A stretch of DNA of 64,000 nucleotides from Polaribacter reichenbachii (GCF_001975665.1 NZ_CP019419.1:4061015-4125014); one strand, 5' to 3'; numbered from the stretch's first letter, positions 54,012 to 63,524 are shown. Program-made: numbers and translations. The notes: generated by a model not told the origin, from the letters alone.

Positions 54012-54914
54012 ATGAAAAAACTAGTACTAACATGTTTAATATGCATTGTTACAATTGCAGTAAATGCACAAAGCAAAAAAACAAAAGACAAAAACGCTAT
54101 TAAAGAAATGTGTGGTTGTTTTGAGGTAACTTTTAATTTTACAGAAACTTTTAATTATAGCAAAGATGAAAACTATAAGCCTTCTAAAACAAAGATTGAT
54201 AAAGGTCTAGAATGGGCTGGTTTGGTTGTAGATGATAACAACAAAATTTCTATTCAACACTTATTACAAGTGGGTAACCCAGCTAAACCTATGATTATAA
54301 AACATTGGAGACAAGATTGGTTGTATCAAAACACAGATTTTTATATGTATAATGGCGATAATAATTGGACATTTAAACAAAAAGACAAAAAAGATGTAAA
54401 GAAACAATGGACGCAGAAAGTATATCAAGTAGATGATAGCCCAAGATACGAAGGTTCTGGAACTTGGGTACATGTAGATGGAAAAAGTTATTGGGAAAAC
54501 ACAACTACAGCACCTTTACCAAGAAGAGAATACACAAAAAGAAGCGATTACAACATAACATTAAGAGGTAACAGACACCAAATTACAGATTATGGATGGG
54601 TACATGATCAAGATAATAGTAAAATAATTCGCAAAGCTGGTAAAGATGATATAATTCTTGCCAAAGAAAAAGGATACAATACTTATAAAAGGGTTGCAGA
54701 AAGCAAATGTAAAGCTGCTGCAAATTGGTGGATTGCTCATAATGATAAATGGCAATTGGTTAGAAATAAATGGGCAGAAGTTTATGGTAGAAATAAAGAT
54801 TTAACTTTAGAAACAAAAGTAGATAACAAACCACTTTACAAACATTTATTTGCTGATGAAGTAACTAAAGAACAAGAAATGAATACAATAATTGAATCAT
54901 TTGTAAAAAAATAA
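54012..54914 (+). CDS. DUF6607-like exported protein
   Basis: A 300-residue protein with a signal peptide (MKKLVLTCLICIVTIAVNAQ). Recognisable DUF6607-like blocks are EMCGCFEVTFNFTETF, ISIQHLLQVGNPAKPMIIKHWRQDW, GSGTWVHVDGKSYWENTTTAPLPRREYTKRSDYN and a WWIAHNDKWQLVRNKW end. It is Trp-rich with a pair of N-terminal Cys (MCGC). The function of the family is unknown. It heads the rightward set of five genes and shares a divergent promoter region with the TonB receptor. Involvement in haem or iron handling is inferred from context. Confidence 0.72.
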   Translation: MKKLVLTCLICIVTIAVNAQSKKTKDKNAIKEMCGCFEVTFNFTETFNYSKDENYKPSKTKIDKGLEWAGLVVDDNNKISIQHLLQVGNPAKPMIIKHWRQDWLYQNTDFYMYNGDNNWTFKQKDKKDVKKQWTQKVYQVDDSPRYEGSGTWVHVDGKSYWENTTTAPLPRREYTKRSDYNITLRGNRHQITDYGWVHDQDNSKIIRKAGKDDIILAKEKGYNTYKRVAESKCKAAANWWIAHNDKWQLVRNKWAEVYGRNKDLTLETKVDNKPLYKHLFADEVTKEQEMNTIIESFVKK

Positions 54915-54917
54915 ATA

Positions 54918-56396
54918 ATGAAAAGTTCTCAAAAAATATCAATCTTATTATTTCTGATTAGTTTCAGCGCTTTTGCACAACAAAAAAATATTTTTCACGA
55001 TAGAAGTTTTTGGCAATCTAAACCAAGTATAGCAACTATAGATCAAAAAATAGCAGAAGGTAATGATATCGAAAAATCGAATATAAATGCTTTTGATGCA
55101 ACTGTTTACGCTATTAACGCTAAAGCTGATGATGACGTAATTAAATATATTATAGCAAAAAACAACAACAAAGTAAATAAACTTACTCATGATGGTAGAA
55201 CTTATTTACATTGGGCTGCTTACAGTGGTAAATTAGAAATTATGAAATATTTAATTTCTAAAGGCGCAAAAACCGATGTTGTAGATACACATGGTAATAC
55301 ATTTTTAAATTTTGCTGCTTCTTCTGGGCAAAACAATCTAGAAATTTACAAATATGGTATAAAAGCTGGTGCAGACATTACCAAAGAAAAAAATCATGAT
55401 GGTGCTAATGCATTACTTTTAGTTGCTTCTCAATTAAAAGATTTTAAAATTGTAGATCTTTTTGTTGCAAATGGTGCTTCTTTAAATGATAAAGATGACT
55501 ATGGAAATGGCTTTTTTGAATATGCTGCAAAAGGTGGAAACACTCAATTTTTATCAACTTTAATTGATAAAGGAATTGATACTGGTAATAACGCAATGAT
55601 TTTTGCAAGTCAAGGTTCTAGAAGAAAAAGCAACACTTTAGCTACGTATCAATTTTTAGCAGATAAAGGAATTAAGGTTAATGTTATAGATCATGAAAAC
55701 AGAAATCCTTTACATTTAATTGCTAGAAATAATAAAGACATTAATATCTATAAATTCTTTTTAGATAAAGGTGTAGACGTAAATTTACAAGATAATGAAG
55801 GTAATACTCCTTTTATGATTGCTGCAAATGGTGGTAACTTAAAAGTTGTAGAATTTTTAGCTAAAGATGTAAAAAATATCAACCTAAAAAATAAAAAAGG
55901 TAATACTGCATTAACCAATGCTGTTGGTAGAAATTCTGCTGAAGTTGTTACTTTTTTAATTGAAAAAGGTGCTGATATTAATACTTTAGACAAAGATGGT
56001 AATACACTTTCTTACTACTTAATTAATAGTTTTGGTGGCAGAAACAAAGATGCTTTCGAAACAAAATTAAAGGTTTTAGAAAAAAACGGATTGGTTATAA
56101 ACAAACCACAAAACTCTGGTAACACTTTATTACATATTGCTGCAACCGAAAATAATTTAGCTTTATTAAAAAGATTGGCTAGCTTTAATATTGATGTAAA
56201 TGCAAAAAATAAAGAAGGTATAACAGCTTTACAAATTTCAGCAATGAAAGCCAAAGATGATAAAATCATAAAATACTTATTAAGCATTGGAGCAGACAAA
56301 AACATTAAAACAGATTTTGATGAAACTGTATATGATTTAGCATCAGAAAACGAATTATTAAAAAAACAAAACGTAAATATTAGCTTTTTAAAATAA
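54918..56396 (+). CDS. Exported ankyrin-repeat protein
   Basis: A 492-residue protein with a signal peptide (MKSSQKISILLFLISFSAFAQ). After a short leader there are about ten ankyrin repeats with the usual DGRTYLHWAAYSG, DNEGNTPFMIAANGG, NKKGNTALTNAVGRN and GNTLLHIAAT helix-turn signatures. The repeats run to the C-terminus, so it is a pure scaffold. Periplasmic ankyrin proteins are less common than cytosolic ones. It lies 3 bp after the DUF6607-like gene and 4 bp before the DUF2271-like gene, an operon. It may hold partners of the redox/haem proteins together. Confidence 0.87.
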   Translation: MKSSQKISILLFLISFSAFAQQKNIFHDRSFWQSKPSIATIDQKIAEGNDIEKSNINAFDATVYAINAKADDDVIKYIIAKNNNKVNKLTHDGRTYLHWAAYSGKLEIMKYLISKGAKTDVVDTHGNTFLNFAASSGQNNLEIYKYGIKAGADITKEKNHDGANALLLVASQLKDFKIVDLFVANGASLNDKDDYGNGFFEYAAKGGNTQFLSTLIDKGIDTGNNAMIFASQGSRRKSNTLATYQFLADKGIKVNVIDHENRNPLHLIARNNKDINIYKFFLDKGVDVNLQDNEGNTPFMIAANGGNLKVVEFLAKDVKNINLKNKKGNTALTNAVGRNSAEVVTFLIEKGADINTLDKDGNTLSYYLINSFGGRNKDAFETKLKVLEKNGLVINKPQNSGNTLLHIAATENNLALLKRLASFNIDVNAKNKEGITALQISAMKAKDDKIIKYLLSIGADKNIKTDFDETVYDLASENELLKKQNVNISFLK

Positions 56397-56400
56397 GAAG

Positions 56401-56895
56401 ATGAAAACGAAAAGAACCCTATTAATATTGCCAGTTGTATTGTTAATGATAACTGCTTTATTTAGTTTTAAAAAATACTCAGGAAGTTCGCCATATAAAT
56501 GTATGATTCAAATGAAAAATTATACAGGTGAAGGTGCATATATTGTAATTTCATTATTAAATCCAGAAGGTAAATATGAAGAAACTTTATATGTACAAGG
56601 TGATGATGATGAATGGTATTTTGATATTACAGAATGGTGGAATTTTCAAGGAAAAAAACGTGCTGATATAGACGCAATTACAGGCGCAACTATTAGTGGT
56701 GGAGAGCGCTCTATAAGCGTAATTCAAATTCCTGATGATAAATTAAACCAAGGCTATAAACTTCGATTTGAAACAGCTGTAGAAGATAAAGACTATTATA
56801 AAGATGATGTTGAGTTTGAGCTAACTTCAGATAACATAAAATCTAAAATAGAAGGTAAAGGCTTTATTCGTTACATAAGAATGATACCTCAATAA
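56401..56895 (+). CDS. DUF2271-like exported protein with flavinylation-type motif
   Basis: A 164-residue exported or membrane-anchored protein. Residues 5-23 are hydrophobic (LLILPVVLLMITALF). The rest is a beta-rich domain of the DUF2271 type (NYTGEGAYIVISLLNPEGKY; DEWYFDITEWWNF). Residues 91-100 read DAITGATISG. TGATIS fits the covalent-flavin consensus (S/T)GA(S/T)x(S/T) recognised by ApbE transferases, the modified residue being the last S/T (S99). I infer an extracytosolic flavoprotein that takes electrons from the next gene's reductase. No apbE is in the window. It is in a tight operon, 4 bp after the ankyrin gene. Confidence 0.75.
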   Translation: MKTKRTLLILPVVLLMITALFSFKKYSGSSPYKCMIQMKNYTGEGAYIVISLLNPEGKYEETLYVQGDDDEWYFDITEWWNFQGKKRADIDAITGATISGGERSISVIQIPDDKLNQGYKLRFETAVEDKDYYKDDVEFELTSDNIKSKIEGKGFIRYIRMIPQ

Positions 56896-56911
56896 CTTAC
56901 CTAATTAACAG

Positions 56912-56962
56912 CAATTCCACTGATTAACCAGAATTGATTTAATTAACAAATTGGTGGAATTG
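56912..56962 (+). terminator. Hairpin with 33-nt loop before the reductase gene
   Basis: CAATTCCAC (56912-56920) pairs with GTGGAATTG (56954-56962), followed by TTTTAT. It may be a partial terminator or attenuator inside the operon, so the reductase may be made at a different level from the genes before it. Confidence 0.35.
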
Positions 56963-56994
56963 TTTTATAAAACACAGTCAGAACTAACACTTTT

Positions 56995-59193
56995 ATGACA
57001 ATTTCTATTTGGAGATATAGCCATTTAACTTTGGCAATATCTACTGCCCTATTTATTATAATCGCTTCAATTACAGGAATAATTTTAGCTTTTGAACCTA
57101 TTTCTAATAAGCTACAACCTTATTCACCTGCAAATATTGAGCAAATTACTGTTGCAGAAACTGTAGGTGTTTTATCAAATAAATATGATGAAATAATTAC
57201 CTTAGAAATTGATGAAAATAATTTTGTTAGTACATCTGTAGTTACAAAAGAAGGTAAAAGTGAAACCTTTTACATTAACCCAAAAACAGGAGAAAAAGTT
57301 GGTGATATTATAGAAAAAGCACCAATTTTTGAATTTGCAACCAATTTACATAGATCTTTATTTTTAAAATCTACAGGCCGTTTTCTTATTGGTTTTGTAT
57401 CTTTTTTACTTTTATTAATTGCCATTTCTGGTGTAGTTTTAATAGCAAAAAGACAAGGTGGCTTTTTAAAGATTTTCTCTAAAATAGTTAAAGAAGATTT
57501 TAATCAATATTATCATATAATTTTAGGTCGATATTTTTTAATTCCGATTATAATTATCACAATAACTGGTGTTTATTTATCCTTAGAAAAATTTTCTTTG
57601 TTACCAAAGGATAAAAATATACATCAACAAAACTTAGCTTTTAACAATGAAGCTTCAAAACTAAAAACTACTGATTTTGATTTTTTCCAAAAAACAAAAT
57701 TGGCAGATGTAACTAGTTTAGAGTTCCCTTTCTCTTCAGATGAGGAAGATTACTTTTATGTAAAAACTGTAGATAATGAATTAGCTATTCATCAATTTAA
57801 TGGACAAATTGTAAGCAACAAAAAACAATCTTTAACTAGTTTAGGGTCTTATTATAGTTTGATTTTACACACAGGGCAAGGTTCAATTTTATGGTCTATT
57901 GTTTTACTTTTAGCCTGTTTTACTATTCTTTTCTTTATCTTTTCTGGTTTTTCTTTAACTCTTAAAAGAAGAAAAAATACATCAGTAATAAAAAATAAGT
58001 TTTATAAAGATGAAGCAGAATTTATAATTTTAGTAGGTTCAGAAACAGGGAGCACGTATAATTTTGCAACTGTATTTTATAAAGCCTTATTAACATCAAA
58101 TAAAACTGCTTTTATATCAGATTTAAATAGCTATACAACTTACAAAAAAGCCAAAAATATCATAGTTTTTACTGCTACTTATGGAGATGGAGAAGCGCCT
58201 GTAAATGCCACTAAATTTATTAATAAGTTTAATCAAATTATACAAAAAAACACCATCCAATTTTCTGTAATTGGTTTTGGTTCTACTGATTATCAAGCTT
58301 ACTGTAAGTTTGCAATTTTAGTGCATTCTACAATGCAATTACACAAGAAATTTGTACCTGTTTTACCAATTTTCAAAATTGATAATCAGTCTTTTTCTGC
58401 TTTTGAAAATTGGTTAAAAGAGTGGAACTCTTATTACAGATTAAATTTACATATTAACAAAGAAGATTTAGATAAAAATAAACCAAAAGAGCAAATATTT
58501 AGAGTTATTAATAAAACTGAATTAAACTGCGATAATACTTTTTTAATTGAACTAAAACCCTCTAAAAAACTAAAATTTACTTCTGGAGATTTACTATCTA
58601 TCACCCCAAAAAACGAAAATAAAAATCGTTTGTATTCTATAGCTAAAGTAAATGGGAATATATTATTGAGCATTAAAAAACACGAATTTGGTGTTTGTTC
58701 TAATTATTTGAAATTTGTAAATAAAAATGATAAAATTGTAGCTTCTATTGTTAAAAATGATAGTTTTCATTTTCCTGATAAAGCTAAAGAAATTATCTTA
58801 ATTGCAAATGGAACAGGAATTGCTCCATTTTTAGGAATGATTAGTAAAAATAGTAAAAAGAAGATTCATTTGTTTTGGGGAGGAAGAACTAAAGAATCTT
58901 TAAAAATTTATCAAAATAAGATTGAGCATGCTATAGAAAATAAAAGTTTAACTTCTTTCCATTCTGCTTTTTCACAAGAACAAAAAGAGAAATTTTATGT
59001 TCAAGATCTTTTAACAAATCATTCAGAATTAATTGCAAAGACTTTAAGAAATGGAGATGAAATTTTAATTTGTGGTTCTTTGGCTATGCAAAGAGGAGTT
59101 ATATCTGCATTGAATACTATTACTGAAAAATCGTTAAAAACATCAATTAAAAAGTATCAAGAGAATCATCAAATTAAAACAGATTGTTATTAA
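56995..59193 (+). CDS. PepSY membrane domain fused to flavodoxin and FAD/NAD(P)H reductase
   Basis: A 732-residue inner-membrane redox fusion. Residues 1-330 are a PepSY-type membrane module with four helices. Conserved His at H10, H119, H174 and H292 are positioned like haem b ligands. Residues about 342-480 are a flavodoxin domain (ILVGSETGSTYNFA, FTATYGDGEAP). Residues about 490-732 are a ferredoxin-reductase-like module with FAD site RLYSIAK and NAD(P) site GTGIAPFLGMI, GGRTKESL and CGSLAMQRGV. It would carry NAD(P)H electrons across the membrane. Related proteins reduce siderophore iron or periplasmic flavoproteins. Confidence 0.88.
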   Translation: MTISIWRYSHLTLAISTALFIIIASITGIILAFEPISNKLQPYSPANIEQITVAETVGVLSNKYDEIITLEIDENNFVSTSVVTKEGKSETFYINPKTGEKVGDIIEKAPIFEFATNLHRSLFLKSTGRFLIGFVSFLLLLIAISGVVLIAKRQGGFLKIFSKIVKEDFNQYYHIILGRYFLIPIIIITITGVYLSLEKFSLLPKDKNIHQQNLAFNNEASKLKTTDFDFFQKTKLADVTSLEFPFSSDEEDYFYVKTVDNELAIHQFNGQIVSNKKQSLTSLGSYYSLILHTGQGSILWSIVLLLACFTILFFIFSGFSLTLKRRKNTSVIKNKFYKDEAEFIILVGSETGSTYNFATVFYKALLTSNKTAFISDLNSYTTYKKAKNIIVFTATYGDGEAPVNATKFINKFNQIIQKNTIQFSVIGFGSTDYQAYCKFAILVHSTMQLHKKFVPVLPIFKIDNQSFSAFENWLKEWNSYYRLNLHINKEDLDKNKPKEQIFRVINKTELNCDNTFLIELKPSKKLKFTSGDLLSITPKNENKNRLYSIAKVNGNILLSIKKHEFGVCSNYLKFVNKNDKIVASIVKNDSFHFPDKAKEIILIANGTGIAPFLGMISKNSKKKIHLFWGGRTKESLKIYQNKIEHAIENKSLTSFHSAFSQEQKEKFYVQDLLTNHSELIAKTLRNGDEILICGSLAMQRGVISALNTITEKSLKTSIKKYQENHQIKTDCY

Positions 59194-59204
59194 AATGTAA
59201 GAAT

Positions 59205-59558
59205 ATGTGTCAGAATTCTAGAATAATATCAAGTGTAAAAAATGGAGAACTAGCTGTTTGTAATGGTTGTAAAAATTATGCATTAACGTTTAATAATGTC
59301 TATTTTCAATTTGATAAAAATCAACTTTTAGAATTCAGAAAATATATTGCAAATATAGATGTTGATTATTGGCAAGAATATTATGCTTACACTTCTAAAA
59401 AGAGAAAAATACCAGTAACCACTTTACATCAAAATTTAATTTTGATTTTTAGTTTAGAAGAAATTGAAGATTTAAAGACATTGTTATTATTGAAAGAAAA
59501 TTCTAAAAATGAATTTATATCTCTAGAACAAATTAACTATCCTTTTATTCTAAATTAA
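59205..59558 (+). CDS. DUF6686-like small protein
   Basis: About 117 residues from the ATG at 59205 (MCQNSRIISS), just after the reductase stop; an upstream ATG would overlap the reductase. The pattern ELAVCNGCKNYALTFNNVYFQF with a CxxC is typical of DUF6686-like proteins in Bacteroidota. No signal peptide. The CxxC plus the N-terminal Cys might bind metal, but no further Cys are present. It is the last gene of the locus and ends at an intrinsic terminator. Function unknown. Confidence 0.72.
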   Translation: MCQNSRIISSVKNGELAVCNGCKNYALTFNNVYFQFDKNQLLEFRKYIANIDVDYWQEYYAYTSKKRKIPVTTLHQNLILIFSLEEIEDLKTLLLLKENSKNEFISLEQINYPFILN

Positions 59559-59563
59559 AAAAT

Positions 59564-59594
59564 CCTCACAAAATTTACATTGTGAGGCTTTTTT
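59564..59594 (+). terminator. Intrinsic terminator closing the haem/redox locus
   Basis: CCTCACAA (59564-59571) pairs with TTGTGAGG (59580-59587) around an 8-nt loop, followed by a C and six T. Confidence 0.8.
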
Positions 59595-59786
59595 AGATTA
59601 AATCTTCTTATGGATATTTATCAAAATAATGAGCTAGATTACAAATCACTAAAAAACAAATTCTGCCCATTAACTCATATTTAGCTAAATATTTAATGAT
59701 TATTATAAACTATAATACTATTTAATGTATTACCGTTTATTAGTTTTAAGTAGAAAAACTAATCATAATTAGTAGGATAAAAAATC

Positions 59787-60713
59787 TTAACTTTTTACAA
59801 ATCTTTTGATAGTTTTACCCTTATTAGTTTCTACTAGTGTAAAATATTGTCCTTTTGATAAATTATGAACATTTACTCTATTAGAAGTTTCATCTAAAAT
59901 TAATTGACCTTTGATATCATATACTTTAACACTTTTCAAAACTATATTTTGTGGTATATTAATTAGAAGTTCATAAACTACAGGGTTAGGATAAACTTTA
60001 ATAATAGATTCGATATCAAAATCATTAATATATAATACCCCAATATTAAAACCTTGCCAGTTTATTGAACTCGAGTATGTTGCAACACTTTCATTTGGAA
60101 CAGATAAATTAATATTAGCAAGTACTAAACCTTCAAATGAATTTGCATTTAATGTTGGTGGTGTAGTTGCTAAACTACTTACGTTAAGCAATGAGTTACA
60201 ATAAGCAAAAGCTTCACTTCCTACAGAAGTTAATCCACTTCCAAAATTAATCTCTGCTAAATCTGTATTGGCAAAAAAAGCTACATTATCTATTGTAGTT
60301 ACAGAGTTTGGAATAGTTACACTGGTTAATCCTGTTTTATAAAACGCACCTATTCCTATATAAGTTAAGCCTTCTCCAAGACTAACAGAAGTTAACAAAA
60401 TATTATTTGCAAAAGCATCATTAGAAATACTTGTTACAGTATTGGGTAAAGAAATACTAGATATAGATGATACTGCTGCATCACCTTGAGCAAAAGCCCA
60501 TCCTTTTAAAGAAATTACAGTATATGTATTTGTTCCATCTGTTACTGTTTCTGGAATAACAATATCTCCTGTTAGTTCGTTATTACTACCTACTTGGGCT
60601 GTCATTGTAATATTGCTTACTACTTCGTAATTAATTCCACCATCTTTAAATTGGGCGAAAGCTGTATTACAAATTAGTGCGAATAACACATAAATAAAAT
60701 AAATTTTTCTCAT
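59787..60713 (-). CDS. BspA-like leucine-rich-repeat T9SS protein
   Basis: A 308-residue secreted protein. It has a signal peptide (MRKIYFIYVLFALICNTAFAQ), then about five LRR_5/BspA-type repeats of about 23 residues (SISLPNTVTSISNDAFANN; SVTIPNSVTTIDNVAFFAN; INFGSGLTSVGSEAFAYC). A type A T9SS sorting domain follows (KVYPNPVVYELLINI to YFTLVETNKGKTIKRFVKS). Surface proteins with this layout bind host or matrix polymers. Short compared with many BspA proteins. It is alone, with no promoter recognised. Confidence 0.88.
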   Translation of the reverse strand: MRKIYFIYVLFALICNTAFAQFKDGGINYEVVSNITMTAQVGSNNELTGDIVIPETVTDGTNTYTVISLKGWAFAQGDAAVSSISSISLPNTVTSISNDAFANNILLTSVSLGEGLTYIGIGAFYKTGLTSVTIPNSVTTIDNVAFFANTDLAEINFGSGLTSVGSEAFAYCNSLLNVSSLATTPPTLNANSFEGLVLANINLSVPNESVATYSSSINWQGFNIGVLYINDFDIESIIKVYPNPVVYELLINIPQNIVLKSVKVYDIKGQLILDETSNRVNVHNLSKGQYFTLVETNKGKTIKRFVKS

Positions 60714-60833
60714 GATAAATTAGTTTTAGTTAATAAAAATTAAACACATTTAGAGGCTAAATTTTAGCATAAATATCCTATTCAGTTTATTTATAAAATT
60801 AAACTGTTGATTTTAAGCGAAATAAATTATTTG

Positions 60834-62027
60834 TTATTTTAGTTTTTCTTGAACTTGTTTATAGTTTTTTTTACAAAATAATTCAATAGTTTCTTTTAGT
60901 AATTCTGAAATAGTATCATTATTATTTTGAATGGCATCATGAATTTCTTTAGCCAACTCAAATTTTAATGAATTCTCTTTGATATTTGTTCCTTTTAATT
61001 TGTTAACATGTTTTGCTGTTTTTGTTAAATACTGATAACCGTGTTCTAAGCTTGGTTCAATCTCAGTACCTTCATTCCAATCATTCCATGTTTCTAACAC
61101 CACATAATCCATAGGTATTTTTCCTTGGTAATTATGTATATAGTTCCAAGTATCATCAAACACTTTTCCATTTTGTCTACTAATTAACCTGTTTCCTCCC
61201 CAAGAAGTATTTTTTCTATCATCAAAGCCTGCCCATACACCACCAACTACAAAACTGGATTTTGTTTCAAAGGTGTTTACCTCATCATAGAAATAGTTTA
61301 AATAGTCTTTACCCCAATTAAGCCCTTTCTCGTCCCATTCACCTCCTGGTTGCACCCAAGGATAAAAAGCATTTACATAAGGTTGAACTTCTTCTCCTTC
61401 TCCAAAGGTATTCCAGATTAAATACGGTTTATTATTTTTAAATACGGAATCAATAACTGTACTAAAACTCTTTGCTGTCAAAAACTTTTTAGGATAATCA
61501 AAAGAGAAAAACAATGGATGTTTTTTATGATACAAATAGTTTTTTCTTTTCATTATATTCTCTTTAAAATCTTTCATTTTTATAAAAGTTGTATCTAAAG
61601 GTTCTTCCAAATCAAATCCCTGATCATCATAACTAATTAAATATTTTAGATTAAAGTTCTCTTTAGATATAGATTGCAACTCATCTATGGTATTAAATAA
61701 TTCTACCATAGTTTCATAATCGTATTTATCTTTTATATTAATGGCAATAGCATCTATACCAGATAACCAAGCCAATAGAGTATGATAGACTAAAGTAGCT
61801 TTGCTTTTAGAATTATATGCTCCAATAATTGGTGTATTTGCATAACCATGTTCCCAATGCCTCAGCTTTTTATTTGATGCATTTTTATCAGAATACCATC
61901 CCATATAATGAACAATCACCTTTGTTGAATTTTTTGCCAAGTTACTTTTTGTAATTTTTGATTTGGTATTATCAACACAGTTAAACAAAAACATACATAA
62001 ACAAACAACTATTATCGAATTTTTCAT
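60834..62027 (-). CDS. GH99/GH71-like lipoprotein, copy 2
   Basis: About 397 residues from the ATG at 62027, which gives a lipoprotein signal (VVCLCMFLFNC); the upstream frame would overlap the preceding gene. The barrel resembles the GH99/GH71-like family: VIVHYMGWYSDKN, AWLSGIDAIAINIKD, SYDDQGFDLEEP and the C-terminal catalytic-type block ETWNDWNEGTEIEPS. Family members cleave alpha-mannan or alpha-1,3-glucan; the substrate here is unknown. A Lys-rich helical tail follows. It starts 13 bp after copy 1, so they are in one operon and arose by tandem duplication. Confidence 0.82.
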   Translation of the reverse strand: MKNSIIVVCLCMFLFNCVDNTKSKITKSNLAKNSTKVIVHYMGWYSDKNASNKKLRHWEHGYANTPIIGAYNSKSKATLVYHTLLAWLSGIDAIAINIKDKYDYETMVELFNTIDELQSISKENFNLKYLISYDDQGFDLEEPLDTTFIKMKDFKENIMKRKNYLYHKKHPLFFSFDYPKKFLTAKSFSTVIDSVFKNNKPYLIWNTFGEGEEVQPYVNAFYPWVQPGGEWDEKGLNWGKDYLNYFYDEVNTFETKSSFVVGGVWAGFDDRKNTSWGGNRLISRQNGKVFDDTWNYIHNYQGKIPMDYVVLETWNDWNEGTEIEPSLEHGYQYLTKTAKHVNKLKGTNIKENSLKFELAKEIHDAIQNNNDTISELLKETIELFCKKNYKQVQEKLK

Positions 62028-62040
62028 TACTCTTTTAGTA

Positions 62041-63330
62041 TTAAGAACCTGATATAATCTCCTCTGCCAACTCATACGCTTTTTGCCCATTAGTTTTTAA
62101 ATAATGACCAATAGACTCTTCCAAAACTGGATAATATGTATTATAATCTCTATCACCATTTTCTATTAATTTTGCAGCTTCATAAATTCTTATTGGAGCA
62201 CCAAACATCCATTTTTCTGAATCAACCAAAGTTGGTTCTCCTTTGTAAGTTGAGATATGATTTGCTGTTAATTCAATATATTGATAATTACCAGACCCTT
62301 TTACTGGCTCAATTTCAGATCCTTCATTAAAATCATTCCATGTTTCAAGAATAACCCAGTCAATTTCACCTGGATGTGTATCGTTTATAAGTGCCCAAGT
62401 ATCATTGTAAGTTTCACCATTTCTACGATCTATCCATCGTCCTTGTCCCCAAGATGCGTTTCTATCATCAAAACCAGGCCAAACCGCACCAGTAACAAAT
62501 TCCACTTTATTGTTTAATTTAAAATCTATTTGTGTGTTGTAAAACCAATTCATGTAACCTTCTCCCCAAGCCGAACCATCATCTGCCCAACCTTGTACCC
62601 AAGGATAAATAGAATTCATTACAAATTGACCAGGAATAGCACCTAAATCCAATTCATTTTTTAATAAAATTGGTGTGTTTTCTGTAAAAACTAAATTAGC
62701 TACATCTCTATAATCTTGTGATGTTAAGTATCCATCATAATTCCAAATAAAAATAACTGGTTCTCCATCTTTATGTAAATAATGATTAGTATTTGGAATT
62801 ATATTATCTTTTAAATCTGTAAACTCTGCAATTGCAGAAGCTGATGTTGCATCTTGATCGTCGTAACTAACAGAAATATCATATTCAAATTCAGGATAAA
62901 TTGCATCAATACGCTCTATAGACTCTACAAATTTCTCAAAAGACAACTGATCATAATCTGTTCTAACATTAATTACAGCACCATCTATACCAACAGCAGC
63001 AGATAATAAAATATGATACATATGTGTAGCCCAAGAATCTGAACTATAATAACCAATTAGAGGTTGGTTTACGGTACCATCTGCCCAATGATTTCCTTGC
63101 TCACCTTCGCTAAACCAAGGCAAGTAATGCATATACACTTTTTCTTGTACTGTTGATGGTTTACCTACTTCAAAGGTTTCATTTAAAGGTAATATAGTTC
63201 CACTGTTAGGAATATCATTTGCTCCTGGATCATACCTTCTATCTCCATCATCACTTTCACAAGATAATAATGTAACTATTGAGATAATTAGTATAAGCCC
63301 AACTTTTTGTTTTAATATTTTTAAACTCAT
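62041..63330 (-). CDS. GH99/GH71-like lipoprotein, copy 1
   Basis: A 429-residue lipoprotein with signal (LILIISIVTLLSC, lipobox LLSC) and an acidic Asp/Gly linker. The glycosidase-like domain has VYMHYLPWFSEGEQ, SAAVGIDGAVINVRT, SYDDQDATSA, YPWVQGWADDGSAWGEGYMNW and ETWNDFNEGSEIEPV, parallel to copy 2. It would act on an external or periplasmic polysaccharide at the outer membrane. No SusC/SusD pair is in view. It is the first gene of the pair. Confidence 0.82.
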   Translation of the reverse strand: MSLKILKQKVGLILIISIVTLLSCESDDGDRRYDPGANDIPNSGTILPLNETFEVGKPSTVQEKVYMHYLPWFSEGEQGNHWADGTVNQPLIGYYSSDSWATHMYHILLSAAVGIDGAVINVRTDYDQLSFEKFVESIERIDAIYPEFEYDISVSYDDQDATSASAIAEFTDLKDNIIPNTNHYLHKDGEPVIFIWNYDGYLTSQDYRDVANLVFTENTPILLKNELDLGAIPGQFVMNSIYPWVQGWADDGSAWGEGYMNWFYNTQIDFKLNNKVEFVTGAVWPGFDDRNASWGQGRWIDRRNGETYNDTWALINDTHPGEIDWVILETWNDFNEGSEIEPVKGSGNYQYIELTANHISTYKGEPTLVDSEKWMFGAPIRIYEAAKLIENGDRDYNTYYPVLEESIGHYLKTNGQKAYELAEEIISGS

Positions 63331-63524
63331 ATGATAAAAATTTTATTTTTTGTTGTTAATAATTTGTTATGCTAACAGATATAATTGTTGTTCATTTGTT
63401 TCACAATATTCTAGATCTAACTATTTAAATTACTGCTTTTTAAATGCATATTGAAATTTATATAAAAACGAATAAACGACTTACTATCTATTTTGATTTT
63501 TATAAATCATAAGATTCTTTTCTT

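Noticed and set aside
62028..62090. Longer N-terminus for GH99-like copy 2 starting at 62090
   Set aside because: It would overlap the previous gene by 50 bp and bury the lipoprotein signal that begins at 62027.
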